Assembly (NCBI RefSeq): GCF_029439465.1
Contig: NZ_JAROAV010000052.1
Span: 56,627 to 120,626, forward strand
Origin: Luteipulveratus flavus
GTDB lineage: Bacteria; Actinomycetota; Actinomycetes; Actinomycetales; Dermatophilaceae
Direction of reading: 5' to 3'
DNA length: 64,000 nucleotides
This document shows positions 6,948 to 18,900 of the stretch, in pieces. Position 1 is the stretch's first letter; each line of letters opens with the position of its first letter. The notes beneath the pieces are model-generated. The model was not told where the DNA came from and made no database searches. It worked only from the letters and a program-made list of their open reading frames with translations. The position numbers were made by a program, and so were the translations under genes.

Positions 6948-7384
6948 TGTGCCGCGGCTCGGCGGACGTGATCGACGTAGCCGGACAGCACCAAGGGCCA
7001 GTCGTTGAAGCGGTGCCGGTCGGTGGAGTTGTCGCGGTTCCACCCGGTGTGCCGGAAGCGCATCCGTGAGCCGGAGTCGTGGTCGGAGAACTCCACCCGG
7101 ATGACACTGGGCACCCCGCTGCGGTGCGAGAGGTTGAAGCTGTGCTCGAGCGCGCCCGCCGGATCGAGGTGCCGGACCGTGCCCCAGTCCTCGGCATGTC
7201 CGCCGGTGTACCGCGCGAGCACCCGGCCGCCCACTCGGGGCTCGATGACCACGCGGTCGTACGCCGCCGGATCGTTGGTGTAGGTGCCGGGCCACCAGCG
7301 GCCGATGCGGTCCACGTACAGGTAGAACGCGCGGCGCGCAGGCACCGGCAGGTCGTACGACAGCACGACGTCATCAGCAGGCAT
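6938..7384 (-). CDS. SRPBCC-domain (START/AHSA1-like) protein
   Basis: 148-residue single-domain protein of the helix-grip SRPBCC superfamily. It opens with a strand and helix (VLSYDLPVPARRAFYLYV), then RWWPGTYTND, a VIEPRVGGRVLARY strand pair typical of AHSA1-like proteins, a WGTVRHLDP turn, and ends with the long C-terminal helix LVLSGYVDHVRRAA. Members bind hydrophobic ligands or act as chaperone cofactors; nothing here fixes a ligand. Its gene ends inside the end of the neighbouring GNAT-like gene (10-bp tail-to-tail overlap) and is separated from osmC by 115 bp that holds a small hairpin. Confidence 0.72.
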   Translation of the reverse strand: MPADDVVLSYDLPVPARRAFYLYVDRIGRWWPGTYTNDPAAYDRVVIEPRVGGRVLARYTGGHAEDWGTVRHLDPAGALEHSFNLSHRSGVPSVIRVEFSDHDSGSRMRFRHTGWNRDNSTDRHRFNDWPLVLSGYVDHVRRAAAHQD

Positions 7385-7446
7385 GTCACCCTTCCTCCCT
7401 CAGGCGGCTCACAGTCTGCCGGGAGGCGCACCACCGCGCGCGAGCG

Positions 7447-7466
7447 CGTTTCCGGTTGTGGAAACG
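7447..7466 (-). terminator. small hairpin downstream of the OsmC gene
   Basis: A 7-bp perfect stem (CGTTTCC/GGAAACG) with a 6-nt loop lies 34 bp past the osmC stop on the minus strand and before the SRPBCC start. It is plausible as a terminator, but there is no U-tract. Confidence 0.4.
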
Positions 7467-7499
7467 GGTCCCTCGCCGCTGCGGGATGTGGATACGGGG

Positions 7500-7931
7500 T
7501 CAGCCGGTGGCGACCGTGGTGGTGAGCTCGGTCGGCAGCATGACCGTGCGCGAGACGGTGCACAGGCGTTCGTGCGACTGCCGAGCCGCGTCGGGCAGCA
7601 CGGTGCGGGCCTGGTCGCCGGCCTCACCCTGCGGGAACGTCACCTCGAAGGTCACGGTGATCGGGCCCATGTGGTTGCCCTGCTCGTCGCGCAGCTTCTC
7701 CCCCTCCGCCGTCACCCGGAAGGTGTCCGGCTCGCTGCGGCGGCTGGTGAGGATGTCGACGTCGATCGCGGAGCACCCGGCGATCGCGGTGAGCAGCAGC
7801 TCGACGGGAGTGAAGTCGTCGTCCGCGCCGCTGCCGAAGGACAGGGTGCCGCCACGGGTGTTCGTCGCCGTGAACCGCCCGGCGGAGTCGCGGGACAGGG
7901 AGATCGAACGGTGCGAGCTCTGGGTCGTCAT
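7500..7931 (-). CDS. OsmC/Ohr-family protein
   Basis: 143-residue member of the OsmC superfamily, thiol peroxidases that reduce organic hydroperoxides. Both redox cysteines are present: Cys53 in the TAIAGCSAIDV helix and Cys124 in HERLCTVSRTV, near the C-terminus. The region FTPVELLLTAIAGC is the standard OsmC dimer-helix motif. It belongs to the general OsmC-like subgroup more than to true Ohr. The ATG lies 30 bp from the divergent histidine-phosphatase start, so the two promoters overlap. Larger in-frame extensions to 8531 lie opposite the neighbouring gene and are not credible. Confidence 0.88.
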   Translation of the reverse strand: MTTQSSHRSISLSRDSAGRFTATNTRGGTLSFGSGADDDFTPVELLLTAIAGCSAIDVDILTSRRSEPDTFRVTAEGEKLRDEQGNHMGPITVTFEVTFPQGEAGDQARTVLPDAARQSHERLCTVSRTVMLPTELTTTVATG

Positions 7932-7961
7932 GAGGCCACCCTGCCAGTAGCCTCCGAGAGT

Positions 7962-8570
7962 GTGAGCGCCGAACCGACCTTCCCCCAGGGCCGCCTCGTC
8001 CTGCTTCGCCACGGCGAGACGGAGTGGAGTAGGTCGGGCCAGCACACCGGCACCACCGACGTCCCCCTGACACCGGTCGGTGAGGAAGCCGCGCGCCAGA
8101 CCGCCGCGCTGCTCACGGCGTACGACGTCGTGTCGGTGTACTGCTCGCCGATGACCCGCGCCCGGCGGACCGCCGAGCTGGCCGGGCTGCGTGACGTGCG
8201 CATCGACGACGACCTGCGCGAGTGGGACTACGGCGCCTACGAGGGGCTCACCACACCGCAGGTGCGCGAGCAGCTGGGCTACCAGTGGGAGATCTTCAGG
8301 TACGGCGTCGCCCCGGGGAAGACGCCCGGCGAGACCGTCGAGGACGTCGCCGCGCGCGCCAGCCACGTCCTGAACCGGGTGTGGCCGGACCTGCACCGCG
8401 GAGACGTCGTCCTGGTCGCCCACGGGCACCTGCTGCGCATCCTGACCACGGTCTGGTTGCGCGAGCAGCCCCGCTTCGGCGCCAAGATCTCGCTGGACGC
8501 CGGCTCGGTCAGCGTCCTGGGCGAGCACCACGGCGTCCCGACGATCGACGTCTGGAACCGCGTGACCTGA
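7962..8570 (+). CDS. histidine phosphatase family protein (phosphoglycerate mutase-like)
   Basis: 202-residue cytosolic phosphohydrolase. The RHG motif at residues 16-18 supplies the phospho-accepting His17; SPMTRARRTAE holds the second phosphate-binding arginine; the acid in LREWDYGAYEG and His154 in VAHGHLLR complete the pocket. WDYGAYEG is common in the broad-specificity phosphatase branch (compare Rv0489/CobC-type proteins). The substrate is unknown. GTG 7962 is chosen since upstream codons would run over the divergent osmC start 30 bp away. The stop is only 4 bp from the convergent stop of the ligase-like gene, leaving no room for a separate terminator. Confidence 0.85.
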   Translation: MSAEPTFPQGRLVLLRHGETEWSRSGQHTGTTDVPLTPVGEEAARQTAALLTAYDVVSVYCSPMTRARRTAELAGLRDVRIDDDLREWDYGAYEGLTTPQVREQLGYQWEIFRYGVAPGKTPGETVEDVAARASHVLNRVWPDLHRGDVVLVAHGHLLRILTTVWLREQPRFGAKISLDAGSVSVLGEHHGVPTIDVWNRVT

Positions 8571-8574
8571 GGCG

Positions 8575-10056
8575 TTACGGCAGCGGCCAGGTGTGCACCG
8601 GCTCGTTGCTGTGCATGCCCTCGACGTAGCGCTCCAGCATCCCGCGCAGCGCAGTGGGCCGGTCCTTGCCCCGCTCCTCCAGCGCGTCGACGCAGGCGAT
8701 CTGCCAGGACGCGCCGTTGCGCCCCTGCCGGCACCGGTCCTCCAGCACCCCGAGGAAGCGGTCGCGGACCTCGGGTGCGACGCCCCACCGGTCCAGCCCC
8801 TCGTGCGCCAGCGGGAGCAGGTGCCGCAGGACGAGCTCGTCCGTCGGCACCTCGCCGAACCCGGGCCAGTAGACCCGCGACTCGATGCCCCGGCGCGCGG
8901 CCTGCCGGAAGTTCTCCTCAGCGGCCGCGAAGCTCATCCGGGTCCAGATCGGGCGGTCGCTCTCGGCGAGCATCCGGACCACGCCGTAGTAGAACGCGGA
9001 GTTGGCGAGGCAGTCGATGATGGTCGGCCCGGCCGGCAGCACGCGGTTCTCGACGCGCAGGTGCGGACGACCGCCGACGATGTCGTAGATCGGGCGGTTC
9101 CAGCGGTAGACCGTGCCGTTGTGCAGGCGCAGCTCGGCCAGCTGCGGCGCCTCCCCCGCCTCCAGCAGCGCGACCGGGTCCTCGTCGCTGGTCTCCGGCA
9201 GCAGCGCCGGGTAGTAGCGCACGTTCTCCTCGAACAGGTCGAAGATCGAGGTGATCCAGCGCTCGCCGAACCAGACCCGGGGGCGGACGCCCTGGTTCTT
9301 CAGCTCCTCCGCGCGGGTGTCGGTCGCCTGCTGGAAGATCTCGACGCGGCTCTCGTGCCACAGCTGCTTGCCGAAGAAGTACGGCGAGTTCGCGCCGACC
9401 GCGAGCTGGATCGAGGAGAGCGCCTGCGCGGCGTTCCAGTGGGCGGCGAACTCCTGGGGCTGGACCTGCAGGTGCAGCTGCACCGAGGTGCACGCCGACT
9501 CCGGCGCGATCGAGTCGGCGTACGTCGCGAGCCCCTCGCCCGTGGGCCCCTCGAGGTCGATCCACAGGTCCTCGCCACGCGCGGCGAAGATCGCCTCGTT
9601 CAGCGCGGCGTACCGGGCGTTCGCACTCATCCACTCGGTCGTGAAGTGCTCGGGCATCAGCGTCGGGAGGATCCCGATCATCACGATGTGTGCACCGGTG
9701 CGGTTGGCCATGCTCTCGGCGCGGTTGAGGCTCCTGCGCAGGTCGTCCTCGAGCTCCAGCGCCGCCTTGCCCGGCAGCGGCCGGGGGTTGACGTTCAGCT
9801 CGATGTTGTACTGCCCGAGCTCGGTCTGGTAGTCCGGATCGGCGATCGTCTCCAGCACGTCGGCGTTGGTCATGGTCGGTTGGTACGCCGAGTCCACCAG
9901 GTTGAGCTCGATCTCCATCCCCGTGAGGGGCCGGTCGAACTCGAAGCTGCTGGTGGTCAGCATCCGCTCGAACACGTCGAGGTTCTGCCTGACCTTCTCG
10001 CGGTAGCGCTGGCGCTGCTCGCGTGTGTACGACGTACTGCTGACGTCCTCGCCCAT
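8575..10056 (-). CDS. glutamate-cysteine ligase (GCS2)-family protein
   Basis: 493-residue protein of the glutamate-cysteine ligase superfamily (GCS2/YbdK-like carboxylate-amine ligases). The ATP-grasp-like core is seen in LTGMEIELNLVD near residues 43-54, where the E-x-E pair would bind metal; QYNIELNVNPRPL; TSVQLHLQV; VGANSPYFFGKQLWHESRVE; and the LAELRLHNGTVYRWNRP and LRVENRVLPAGPT stretches. This is a distinct long subfamily frequent in actinobacteria whose reaction has not been pinned down as far as I know; gamma-glutamyl-ligase activity is an inference. Mycothiol producers lack glutathione, so a true glutathione role is less likely. It is divergent from sbcD with a 100-bp gap. Confidence 0.78.
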   Translation of the reverse strand: MGEDVSSTSYTREQRQRYREKVRQNLDVFERMLTTSSFEFDRPLTGMEIELNLVDSAYQPTMTNADVLETIADPDYQTELGQYNIELNVNPRPLPGKAALELEDDLRRSLNRAESMANRTGAHIVMIGILPTLMPEHFTTEWMSANARYAALNEAIFAARGEDLWIDLEGPTGEGLATYADSIAPESACTSVQLHLQVQPQEFAAHWNAAQALSSIQLAVGANSPYFFGKQLWHESRVEIFQQATDTRAEELKNQGVRPRVWFGERWITSIFDLFEENVRYYPALLPETSDEDPVALLEAGEAPQLAELRLHNGTVYRWNRPIYDIVGGRPHLRVENRVLPAGPTIIDCLANSAFYYGVVRMLAESDRPIWTRMSFAAAEENFRQAARRGIESRVYWPGFGEVPTDELVLRHLLPLAHEGLDRWGVAPEVRDRFLGVLEDRCRQGRNGASWQIACVDALEERGKDRPTALRGMLERYVEGMHSNEPVHTWPLP

Positions 10057-10156
10057 GGCGCACACCCCATCACACGGCCGCCGCCGTGTCACTCGTTCGA
10101 GAGCACGCCGCGTGGCGTGCCCGTCCTTGTCGGTCGTTGCTCATAACCTGCCCGGC

Positions 10157-11338
10157 GTGCGCTTCGTTCACACCTCCGACTGGCATCTGGGACGGTCCTT
10201 CCACGGTGCGGGGCTGCTCGGTGCACAGGCGCGTTACCTCGACCACCTCGTCGAGCTCGTCCGGGCCGAGCGGGTCGATGCGGTGCTCGTCGCCGGCGAC
10301 GTGTACGACCGGGCCCTGCCCGGTCCCGACACCGTCGCCCTGCTGGACGACGCGCTGGTCCGCCTGCAGGCCGCGGGTGTCCAGGTGATCGTCTCCAGCG
10401 GTAACCACGACTCCGCCACCCGGCTGGGGTTCGGCGCCCGCGTCATGGAGCCGTCCGGGGTGCACATCCGTACGACGCTGGCGTCGGTCGGCGTGCCCGT
10501 GACCGTCGGGGACACGCACGTCTACCCCATCCCGTTCCTCGAGCCGTCGCTCGTCGCCGAGGAGCTGGGCTGCGAGGAGACCACCCACGCGGCTGTGCTG
10601 CGGCGCGTGATGGAGCGGATCCGGATCGACGCGGCACGGCGACCCGGGCGGTCGGTGGCGATGGCGCACGCGTTCGTCACCGGGGCGACCACGTCGGACT
10701 CCGAGCGGGACATCAGCGTCGGTGGGATGGGCGCGGTCCCGGTCGAGGTGTTCGACGGCGTCGACCACGTCGCCCTCGGCCACCTCCACGGCGCCCAGCA
10801 GCCGCGCGACCACGTGCGCTACAGCGGCTCACCGGTCGCGATGTCGTTCAGCGAGACGGCCCACGTGAAGGGGTCCTGGCTGATCGACCTCAGCGGCGCA
10901 ACGGCGTCGCACGAGTTCGTCGAAGCACCGGTCGAGCGCCCGCTGCGCCGGCTGCGCGGAGAGCTCGACGACCTGCTGAGCGCCGACGCCTACCGGGACG
11001 CCGAGGACGCCTGGTGCCAGGTCACGCTGACGGACGCGGTCCGTCCGCGGGGGGCCATGGACCGCGTCCGCTCGCGCTTCCCGCACACCCTGCAGCTGCT
11101 GTTCGACAGCCCGGGCTCGGGGGCGGACGTCCGCACCTACGCCGAGCGCACCCGCGGCCGGTCCGACCTCGACCTGTGCTGCGACTTCCTCGAGCACGTC
11201 CGCGAGGGTGTCCCCGCCACCGACCACGAGCGGGACGTCGTCCGCGACGGACTCGCCGCCGCGGGGCGGGCGCGGCGGCGCAAGGACGACGAGGGTCACG
11301 TCGCGGACGTCGGTCGGGGACGGAGCGGCGCGGCGTGA
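10157..11338 (+). CDS. sbcD: exonuclease subunit SbcD (Mre11-like)
   Basis: 393-residue Mn-dependent nuclease subunit of SbcCD, which opens hairpins and processes DNA ends. All phosphodiesterase motifs are visible: SDWHLGR (Asp8, His10), AGDVYDR (Asp48), SSGNHDS (Asn83, His84), MAHAF and ALGHLHG. The C-terminal capping domain is shorter than in E. coli and ends with an Arg/Lys-rich stretch. GTG 10157 begins exactly at the VRFVHTSDWH strand. The stop overlaps the sbcC start by 4 bp (GTGA), so the two subunits are translationally coupled, as in most bacteria. Confidence 0.94.
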   Translation: MRFVHTSDWHLGRSFHGAGLLGAQARYLDHLVELVRAERVDAVLVAGDVYDRALPGPDTVALLDDALVRLQAAGVQVIVSSGNHDSATRLGFGARVMEPSGVHIRTTLASVGVPVTVGDTHVYPIPFLEPSLVAEELGCEETTHAAVLRRVMERIRIDAARRPGRSVAMAHAFVTGATTSDSERDISVGGMGAVPVEVFDGVDHVALGHLHGAQQPRDHVRYSGSPVAMSFSETAHVKGSWLIDLSGATASHEFVEAPVERPLRRLRGELDDLLSADAYRDAEDAWCQVTLTDAVRPRGAMDRVRSRFPHTLQLLFDSPGSGADVRTYAERTRGRSDLDLCCDFLEHVREGVPATDHERDVVRDGLAAAGRARRRKDDEGHVADVGRGRSGAA

Positions 11339-14300
11339 GGCTGCACCACCTGCGCATCGAGGCGTTCGGTCCCTTCCCTGGATCCGAGTCCATCGACTTC
11401 GACACCTTGTCCGGCCACGGCCTGCACCTCATCCATGGGCCGACCGGTGCCGGCAAGTCGACCATCCTCGACGCGATCTGCTTCGCGCTGTTCGGACAGG
11501 TGCCCGGCCTGCGCCGCGGGCACCGCGAGAGCCTGCGCAGCGACCACGCGGCCCCGGGCGCCGTACCCAAGGTCTCCCTGGAGGTCACGGTCGGCGGACG
11601 GCGCCTGCACATCGAACGCACGCCCGAGCACCTGGCCCCCAAGAAGCGCGGGGACGGCATGACGCGTCGCCAGGCCAAGGTCGTCCTGCAGGAACGCGTC
11701 GACGGCCGCTGGACGGCGGTCAGCACCCGGCTGGACGAGGTCGGGGACGCGGTCGAGCAGGCCCTCGGCATGGGCCTGGAGCAGTTCGCGCAGGTCGTCC
11801 TGCTGCCGCAGGGGCAGTTCGCCGCCTTCCTGCAGGCCAAGCCGGAGGACCGGGGCGCCGTGCTGCGCCGGCTGTTCGACGTGCAGCGCTTCGCCGACCT
11901 GGAGGACTGGGTGGCCGCACGCCGCCGCACGCTGACCGCCGCTGCGGTCGACGCGCGGCAACGGGTCCGGGAGGAGCTGCGTGTGCTGGAGTCGGTGCTG
12001 AGCGACCTGCCGCACCGCGACGAGGACGCCCCACCGTGGAGTGAGCTCGCGACCGACGCGCTGCCCGCCGCGCTGGAGCAGGAGCTGCGCCGGGCGTCCG
12101 CCGGTGCCGACGCGGCGATGGCGACAGCCGAGCGCGCGGAGTCCGACGCCGAGCGCGCCCGCGAGCAGCTGTCCGCCGCACGGCGGCTGCAGGCGTTGCA
12201 GGCGCAGGCGCTGAGTGCGCGGGCGGTGCTCGCCGACCACGACGCGCGCGCCGCGTGGGCGCAGGAGCACCAGCACGAGCTCACCCGTGCGCGGCGCGCC
12301 GCGGCGGTGGAGCCCAGCCGGCGGACGGCGGCACGGGCGGCTGACGAGCGCGATCGTGCGGATGTGGCCATGCAGGCCTCGGAGGAGTCGTTGCGGACAG
12401 TGGCTCCTCACCTGTCCTCGGACGACGACGGTCAGTGGGAGGCGCTGGCCGCGGCCGGTGAGCTCTTGCGCGCGGCCCGACCGGCCGCGCAGGAGGTCGA
12501 GGAGGCGCGCAGGCTGGCGACGTCCTCGGCCGACGCGGTACGACGTCTGGAGGCCGAGCGGGCGGAGATCGGTACGGAGCTCGCCAGGCTCCAGGAGATC
12601 CTGACCGGGCTCGAGCGGGAGCACGAGGTCCTGGCGGAGCAGGCAGTGACTGTCGACTCGGCGCGCCACCGTCGGTCCGCGGTCGAACGGGTGCACCTGG
12701 CGCGCGAGGCGTGGACCCAGGCCGGGTCGGCAGCCGAGCAGGCAGGTACGGCCGTCCGGGTGGCGGGCGGGCGTTTCGCGACCGCCGAGAAGGACGTGCT
12801 GCGGATGCGGTCGCTCCGGCTGGAGCACGTCGCGGCGAGCCTCGCCCTGGACCTGCGTCGCGGGCAGCCGTGCCCGGTGTGCGGTGCCGAGGAGCACCCC
12901 GCGCCCGCCTCGCTGCCCCTGATCGACCTGTCCGCGGAGACGATCGACGCGGCGGAGGCGGCGTCCGAGCTCGCCGGCGCAGCCTTGCGGGAGGCCACCG
13001 CCCGTCAGGCCGGTGCGGAGTCGGCGCTGACGGCGGCTCGGGAACGGCTGGAGCGCGACTGGCGGGAGCTCGGCGCCGACGACGACCTGCCGTCCGCAGC
13101 GCACGTCGCGCGGCTGCTCGAGGAGGCCTCGTCCGCGGTCGGGGCGGCGCAGCGGTCGGCCGCGGAGCTCGCCTCGATCATCGACCGGATCGCTACCGGG
13201 CAGCGCGCGCTGACCGGGACCGATGCGCGGCGTGAGCAGGTCGACCAGCAGGTCGCCGTACGACGCGCAGAGCACGATGCCGCCCTGGCTCGCCGGTCCG
13301 AGCTCGACCGGCGGCTGCGCGAGCTGCTGGACGAGCATGGTGGCTCGTGCCCTTGCGTACGGCACGCACCGGACCCCGCCGACGACGAGTCGGAGCCGTG
13401 GACCACCGGGCTGCGGGACGCCGAGGCCGCCCATGCCGCCGTCGTCCGCGCCGTCGAGCGGGCCCGCGCGGCGCGGACGACCGCCGATGCCCTGACGGCC
13501 GCAGCGGACCGGGCGCACGCGGACCTGACCGCTCTGGTCGACGAGCACGGCTTCGAGACGGTCGAGGACGCGCATCGGGCCTGGCGGGACCAGAGCCGCC
13601 GGGACACCCTGGAGGAGCAGCTGCGTCGGCATCACGCCGGACGTGAGCGTGCCCTGGCGGTGCTGGACCAGCCCGAGGTCCGTACGGCCGAGCAGCAGGA
13701 GCCGCCCGCGCTCGACGACCTCGGCGCCGCCACCGACACGGCCGTCGCCCGGGCTCGCGCCGCGCGGTCGGTGATGGCGACGTCCCAGCGAGCGGCCGGA
13801 CGCCTGGGCGACGTGGCCCGCGACCTGCTCGACGCGATCCGGGCGGGTCAGCCGGTGGAGACCGAGCTGGAGTCGGTCGCCGCGCTCGCCGACACCATGA
13901 ACGGCGGCGGCGACAACGTACGACGGATGCGGCTCTCCTCCTACGTCCTCGCCGCTCGGCTGGAGGAGGTCACCCGGCTGGCCAACGAGCGGCTCGGCAC
14001 GATGACCGACGGGCGCTACGAGCTCGCGCACTCCGACGCCCGCGCCAAGGGCGGCCTGCGCAGCGGCCTCGGCCTCGTGGTCCACGACGCCTGGACCGGC
14101 CGGACCCGCGACACGGCCACATTGTCCGGTGGGGAGGCGTTCCTCGCCTCGCTCGCCCTGGCTCTCGGTCTCGGTGAGGCCGTCCGCCAGGAGTCCGGTG
14201 GCATCGAGCTGGAGACGCTGTTCGTCGACGAGGGGTTCGGCTCCCTGGACGAGCAGAGTCTGGAACAGGTGATGCAGGTGCTGGACACGCTGCGCGCCGG

Positions 14301-14430
14301 TGGCCGCAGCGTCGGGATCGTGAGCCACGTCGCCGAGCTGCGCCAGCGCGTACCCGCCCGGATCGCCGTGTCGAAGACGGAGTCCGGCTCGACGGTCTCG
14401 GTGCACGTCGGCGGCGAGTCGGCCGCGTGA
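11335..14430 (+). CDS. sbcC: ATPase/coiled-coil subunit SbcC (Rad50-like)
   Basis: 1031-residue SMC-like ATPase partner of SbcD. Walker A is GPTGAGKST at residues 35-43; the ABC signature LSGGE is at about 930-934; Walker B FVDEGFGSLD is at about 963-972; VGIVSHV supplies the switch His. The middle 550 residues are Ala/Glu/Arg/Leu-rich coiled coil interrupted by CPVC near residue 513, the zinc-hook motif that joins two arms. A second Cys pair (SCPCVRH) occurs further on, at about residue 677; it is not the usual hook and may be incidental. The GTG start overlaps sbcD. Confidence 0.94.
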   Translation: MRLHHLRIEAFGPFPGSESIDFDTLSGHGLHLIHGPTGAGKSTILDAICFALFGQVPGLRRGHRESLRSDHAAPGAVPKVSLEVTVGGRRLHIERTPEHLAPKKRGDGMTRRQAKVVLQERVDGRWTAVSTRLDEVGDAVEQALGMGLEQFAQVVLLPQGQFAAFLQAKPEDRGAVLRRLFDVQRFADLEDWVAARRRTLTAAAVDARQRVREELRVLESVLSDLPHRDEDAPPWSELATDALPAALEQELRRASAGADAAMATAERAESDAERAREQLSAARRLQALQAQALSARAVLADHDARAAWAQEHQHELTRARRAAAVEPSRRTAARAADERDRADVAMQASEESLRTVAPHLSSDDDGQWEALAAAGELLRAARPAAQEVEEARRLATSSADAVRRLEAERAEIGTELARLQEILTGLEREHEVLAEQAVTVDSARHRRSAVERVHLAREAWTQAGSAAEQAGTAVRVAGGRFATAEKDVLRMRSLRLEHVAASLALDLRRGQPCPVCGAEEHPAPASLPLIDLSAETIDAAEAASELAGAALREATARQAGAESALTAARERLERDWRELGADDDLPSAAHVARLLEEASSAVGAAQRSAAELASIIDRIATGQRALTGTDARREQVDQQVAVRRAEHDAALARRSELDRRLRELLDEHGGSCPCVRHAPDPADDESEPWTTGLRDAEAAHAAVVRAVERARAARTTADALTAAADRAHADLTALVDEHGFETVEDAHRAWRDQSRRDTLEEQLRRHHAGRERALAVLDQPEVRTAEQQEPPALDDLGAATDTAVARARAARSVMATSQRAAGRLGDVARDLLDAIRAGQPVETELESVAALADTMNGGGDNVRRMRLSSYVLAARLEEVTRLANERLGTMTDGRYELAHSDARAKGGLRSGLGLVVHDAWTGRTRDTATLSGGEAFLASLALALGLGEAVRQESGGIELETLFVDEGFGSLDEQSLEQVMQVLDTLRAGGRSVGIVSHVAELRQRVPARIAVSKTESGSTVSVHVGGESAA

Positions 14431-14515
14431 CCGCGGCTCGGTCCACGAGGCCCGCCCGCGGTCGTCCCTCGGACGGCAGCGACCCGCGCGACGACGGCTG
14501 TGCCAGGCTGACCAC

Positions 14516-15733
14516 GTGCGCCAGATCCGTCAGTCCGACAAGCTGAAGAACGTCCGGTACGACGTCCGGGGGCCGATCCTCGTCGAGGCCCAGCGGCTCG
14601 AGGCCGAGGGCCACCGGGTCCTCAAGCTGAACATCGGCAACCCCGCTCCGTTCGGCTTCGAGGCACCCGACGCGATCGTCGCCGACATGGTCCATCACCT
14701 GCCGGACGCCCAGGGGTACTCCGACTCACAGGGCATCTACTCGGCCCGGACCGCCGTCGCGCAGTACTACCAGGGACGAGGCCTGCGCGACACGGCCGTC
14801 GACGACGTGTTCATCGGCAACGGCGTCTCCGAGCTCATCACGATGGTGCTGCAGGCGTTCGTGGACGACGGGAACGAGATCCTCGTCCCCGCGCCGGACT
14901 ACCCGCTGTGGACCGGAGCGGTGACGCTGTCGGGTGGCACCCCGGTGCACTACCTGTGCGACGAGAGCAACGGCTGGCAGCCCGACCTGGAGGACATCGA
15001 GTCCAAGATCACCGCGGCCACCCAGGCGATCGTGATCATCAACCCGAACAACCCGACCGGCGCCGTCTACTCCGAGCAGCTGGTCCGCGACCTCGTGGAC
15101 CTCGCACGACGGCACGACCTGGTCGTCTTCAGCGACGAGATCTACGAGAAGATCGTGTTCGACGAGCTCCAGCACCACCACACCGCGACCTTCGCGGGTG
15201 ACGACGTGCTGTGCCTGACGTTCAGCGGTCTGTCGAAGGCGTACCGCGTGTGCGGCTACCGGGCCGGCTGGCTGATGATCTCCGGGCCGAAGCATCTGGC
15301 GGCCGACTTCCTTGAGGGCCTGACTCTGCTGGCCAACATGCGGATGTGCGCCAACGTGCCGGCTCAGCACGCCATCCAGACCGCGCTCGGCGGCTACCAG
15401 TCGATCGACGACCTCATCGTCCCCGGTGGTCGGTTCTACGAGCAGAGCATGACCGCGTACAAGCTGCTCAACGACATCCCCGGGGTGAGCTGCGTCCGGC
15501 CGCAGGGGGCGTTGTACTGCTTCCCCCGGCTGGACCCCGAGGTGTACGGCATCCGGGACGACGAGGAGTTCGTCCTCGGACTGCTGCGGTCCAAGAAGTT
15601 GCTGGTCACGCACGGCACCGGCTTCAACTGGCCCGAGCCCGACCACTTCCGGCTGGTGACCCTCCCGGACGTGGAGATGCTCACCGAGGCCATCGGCCGG
15701 ATCGCCGAGCACCTCGCCACGCTGCGCACCTGA
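14516..15733 (+). CDS. alaA: alanine/glutamate-pyruvate aminotransferase (AlaA/AspC type I PLP enzyme)
   Basis: 405-residue fold-type I aminotransferase, extremely close to E. coli AlaA along its full length (for example GNPAPFGFEAPD, NPNNPTGAVYS, RMCANVPAQHAIQTALGGYQ). The PLP lysine is Lys241 in the GLSKAYR segment; NPNNPTG and the final FRLVTLP arginine strand bind cofactor and substrate carboxylate. Predicted to interconvert pyruvate and glutamate with alanine and 2-oxoglutarate. The GTG at 14516 aligns with the family start. It lies 85 bp after sbcC and ends before a strong bidirectional hairpin. Confidence 0.92.
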   Translation: MRQIRQSDKLKNVRYDVRGPILVEAQRLEAEGHRVLKLNIGNPAPFGFEAPDAIVADMVHHLPDAQGYSDSQGIYSARTAVAQYYQGRGLRDTAVDDVFIGNGVSELITMVLQAFVDDGNEILVPAPDYPLWTGAVTLSGGTPVHYLCDESNGWQPDLEDIESKITAATQAIVIINPNNPTGAVYSEQLVRDLVDLARRHDLVVFSDEIYEKIVFDELQHHHTATFAGDDVLCLTFSGLSKAYRVCGYRAGWLMISGPKHLAADFLEGLTLLANMRMCANVPAQHAIQTALGGYQSIDDLIVPGGRFYEQSMTAYKLLNDIPGVSCVRPQGALYCFPRLDPEVYGIRDDEEFVLGLLRSKKLLVTHGTGFNWPEPDHFRLVTLPDVEMLTEAIGRIAEHLATLRT

Positions 15734-15761
15734 GTCCACGCGCTGGTCGGGCGCCGACGCG

Positions 15762-15799
15762 AGGAGGCCGGAGGCACCGATGGGTGCCTCCGGCCTCCT
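15762..15799. terminator. bidirectional terminator between alaA and gcvP
   Basis: A perfect 17-bp inverted repeat (core GGAGGCCGGAGGCACC and its complement) with a 4-nt GATG loop separates the convergent alaA and gcvP stops. Its strength and placement make termination for both strands very likely, though neither side has a U-tract. Confidence 0.8.
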
Positions 15800-15824
15800 G
15801 CACGGTCAGCAGGTCATGACCGCC

Positions 15825-18704
<2,880 letters not shown>

Positions 18705-18726
18705 GACACTCCCGGTGGTGAGGCGG

Positions 18727-18751
18727 CCACCCGGACCTGCTGGCCGGGTGG
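18727..18751 (-). other. hairpin between glycine aptamer and gcvP start
   Basis: An 8-bp perfect stem (CCACCCGG/CCGGGTGG) with a 9-nt loop lies between the riboswitch aptamer and the gcvP ribosome-binding site. It is a candidate part of the expression platform; no U-run follows it, so translation control or a factor-dependent mechanism is more likely than simple intrinsic termination. Confidence 0.4.
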
Positions 18752-18785
18752 GTGCGTCTCCCCCTCTGTCACGTACGTGAACGCT

Positions 18786-18886
18786 TCAGAGATGCCTGAT
18801 CCGGGCGGTCCTGGCGCCTGAGAGGTTCCGGGGAGTTTGCTCCTTCGGCGCCCCATCGTCGCTGATGAGGACTCTCCCGTCCGGTG
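18786..18886 (-). promoter_or_regulatory. glycine riboswitch aptamer
   Basis: On the minus strand the leader of gcvP carries the conserved aptamer blocks in order: GGGAGAG, GCGCCGAAGGAGCAA, CTCTCAGGC, AGGACCG and GGCATCTCTGAAG. These match the glycine riboswitch consensus for one aptamer. I see no second full aptamer on either side, so this is a singlet form. It should activate gcvP when glycine is plentiful, as known for gcv-associated copies. Confidence 0.92.
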
Positions 18887-18900
18887 TGTTCGGCGCCACC

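Noticed and set aside
2243..10056. Biosynthetic gene cluster built from the inhibitors, ComB-like phosphatase, methyltransferase and ligase-like gene
   Set aside because: The genes are on different strands with unrelated small genes between them and lack core synthases, transporters or a pathway regulator.
11296..14406. A 1036-codon open frame on the minus strand opposite sbcC
   Set aside because: High-GC codon bias leaves antisense frames open; the product has no domain, and the sense strand encodes a complete SbcC with all motifs.
18707..18785. Second glycine aptamer before gcvP
   Set aside because: The conserved aptamer blocks are absent; only a simple hairpin and the ribosome-binding site are found.
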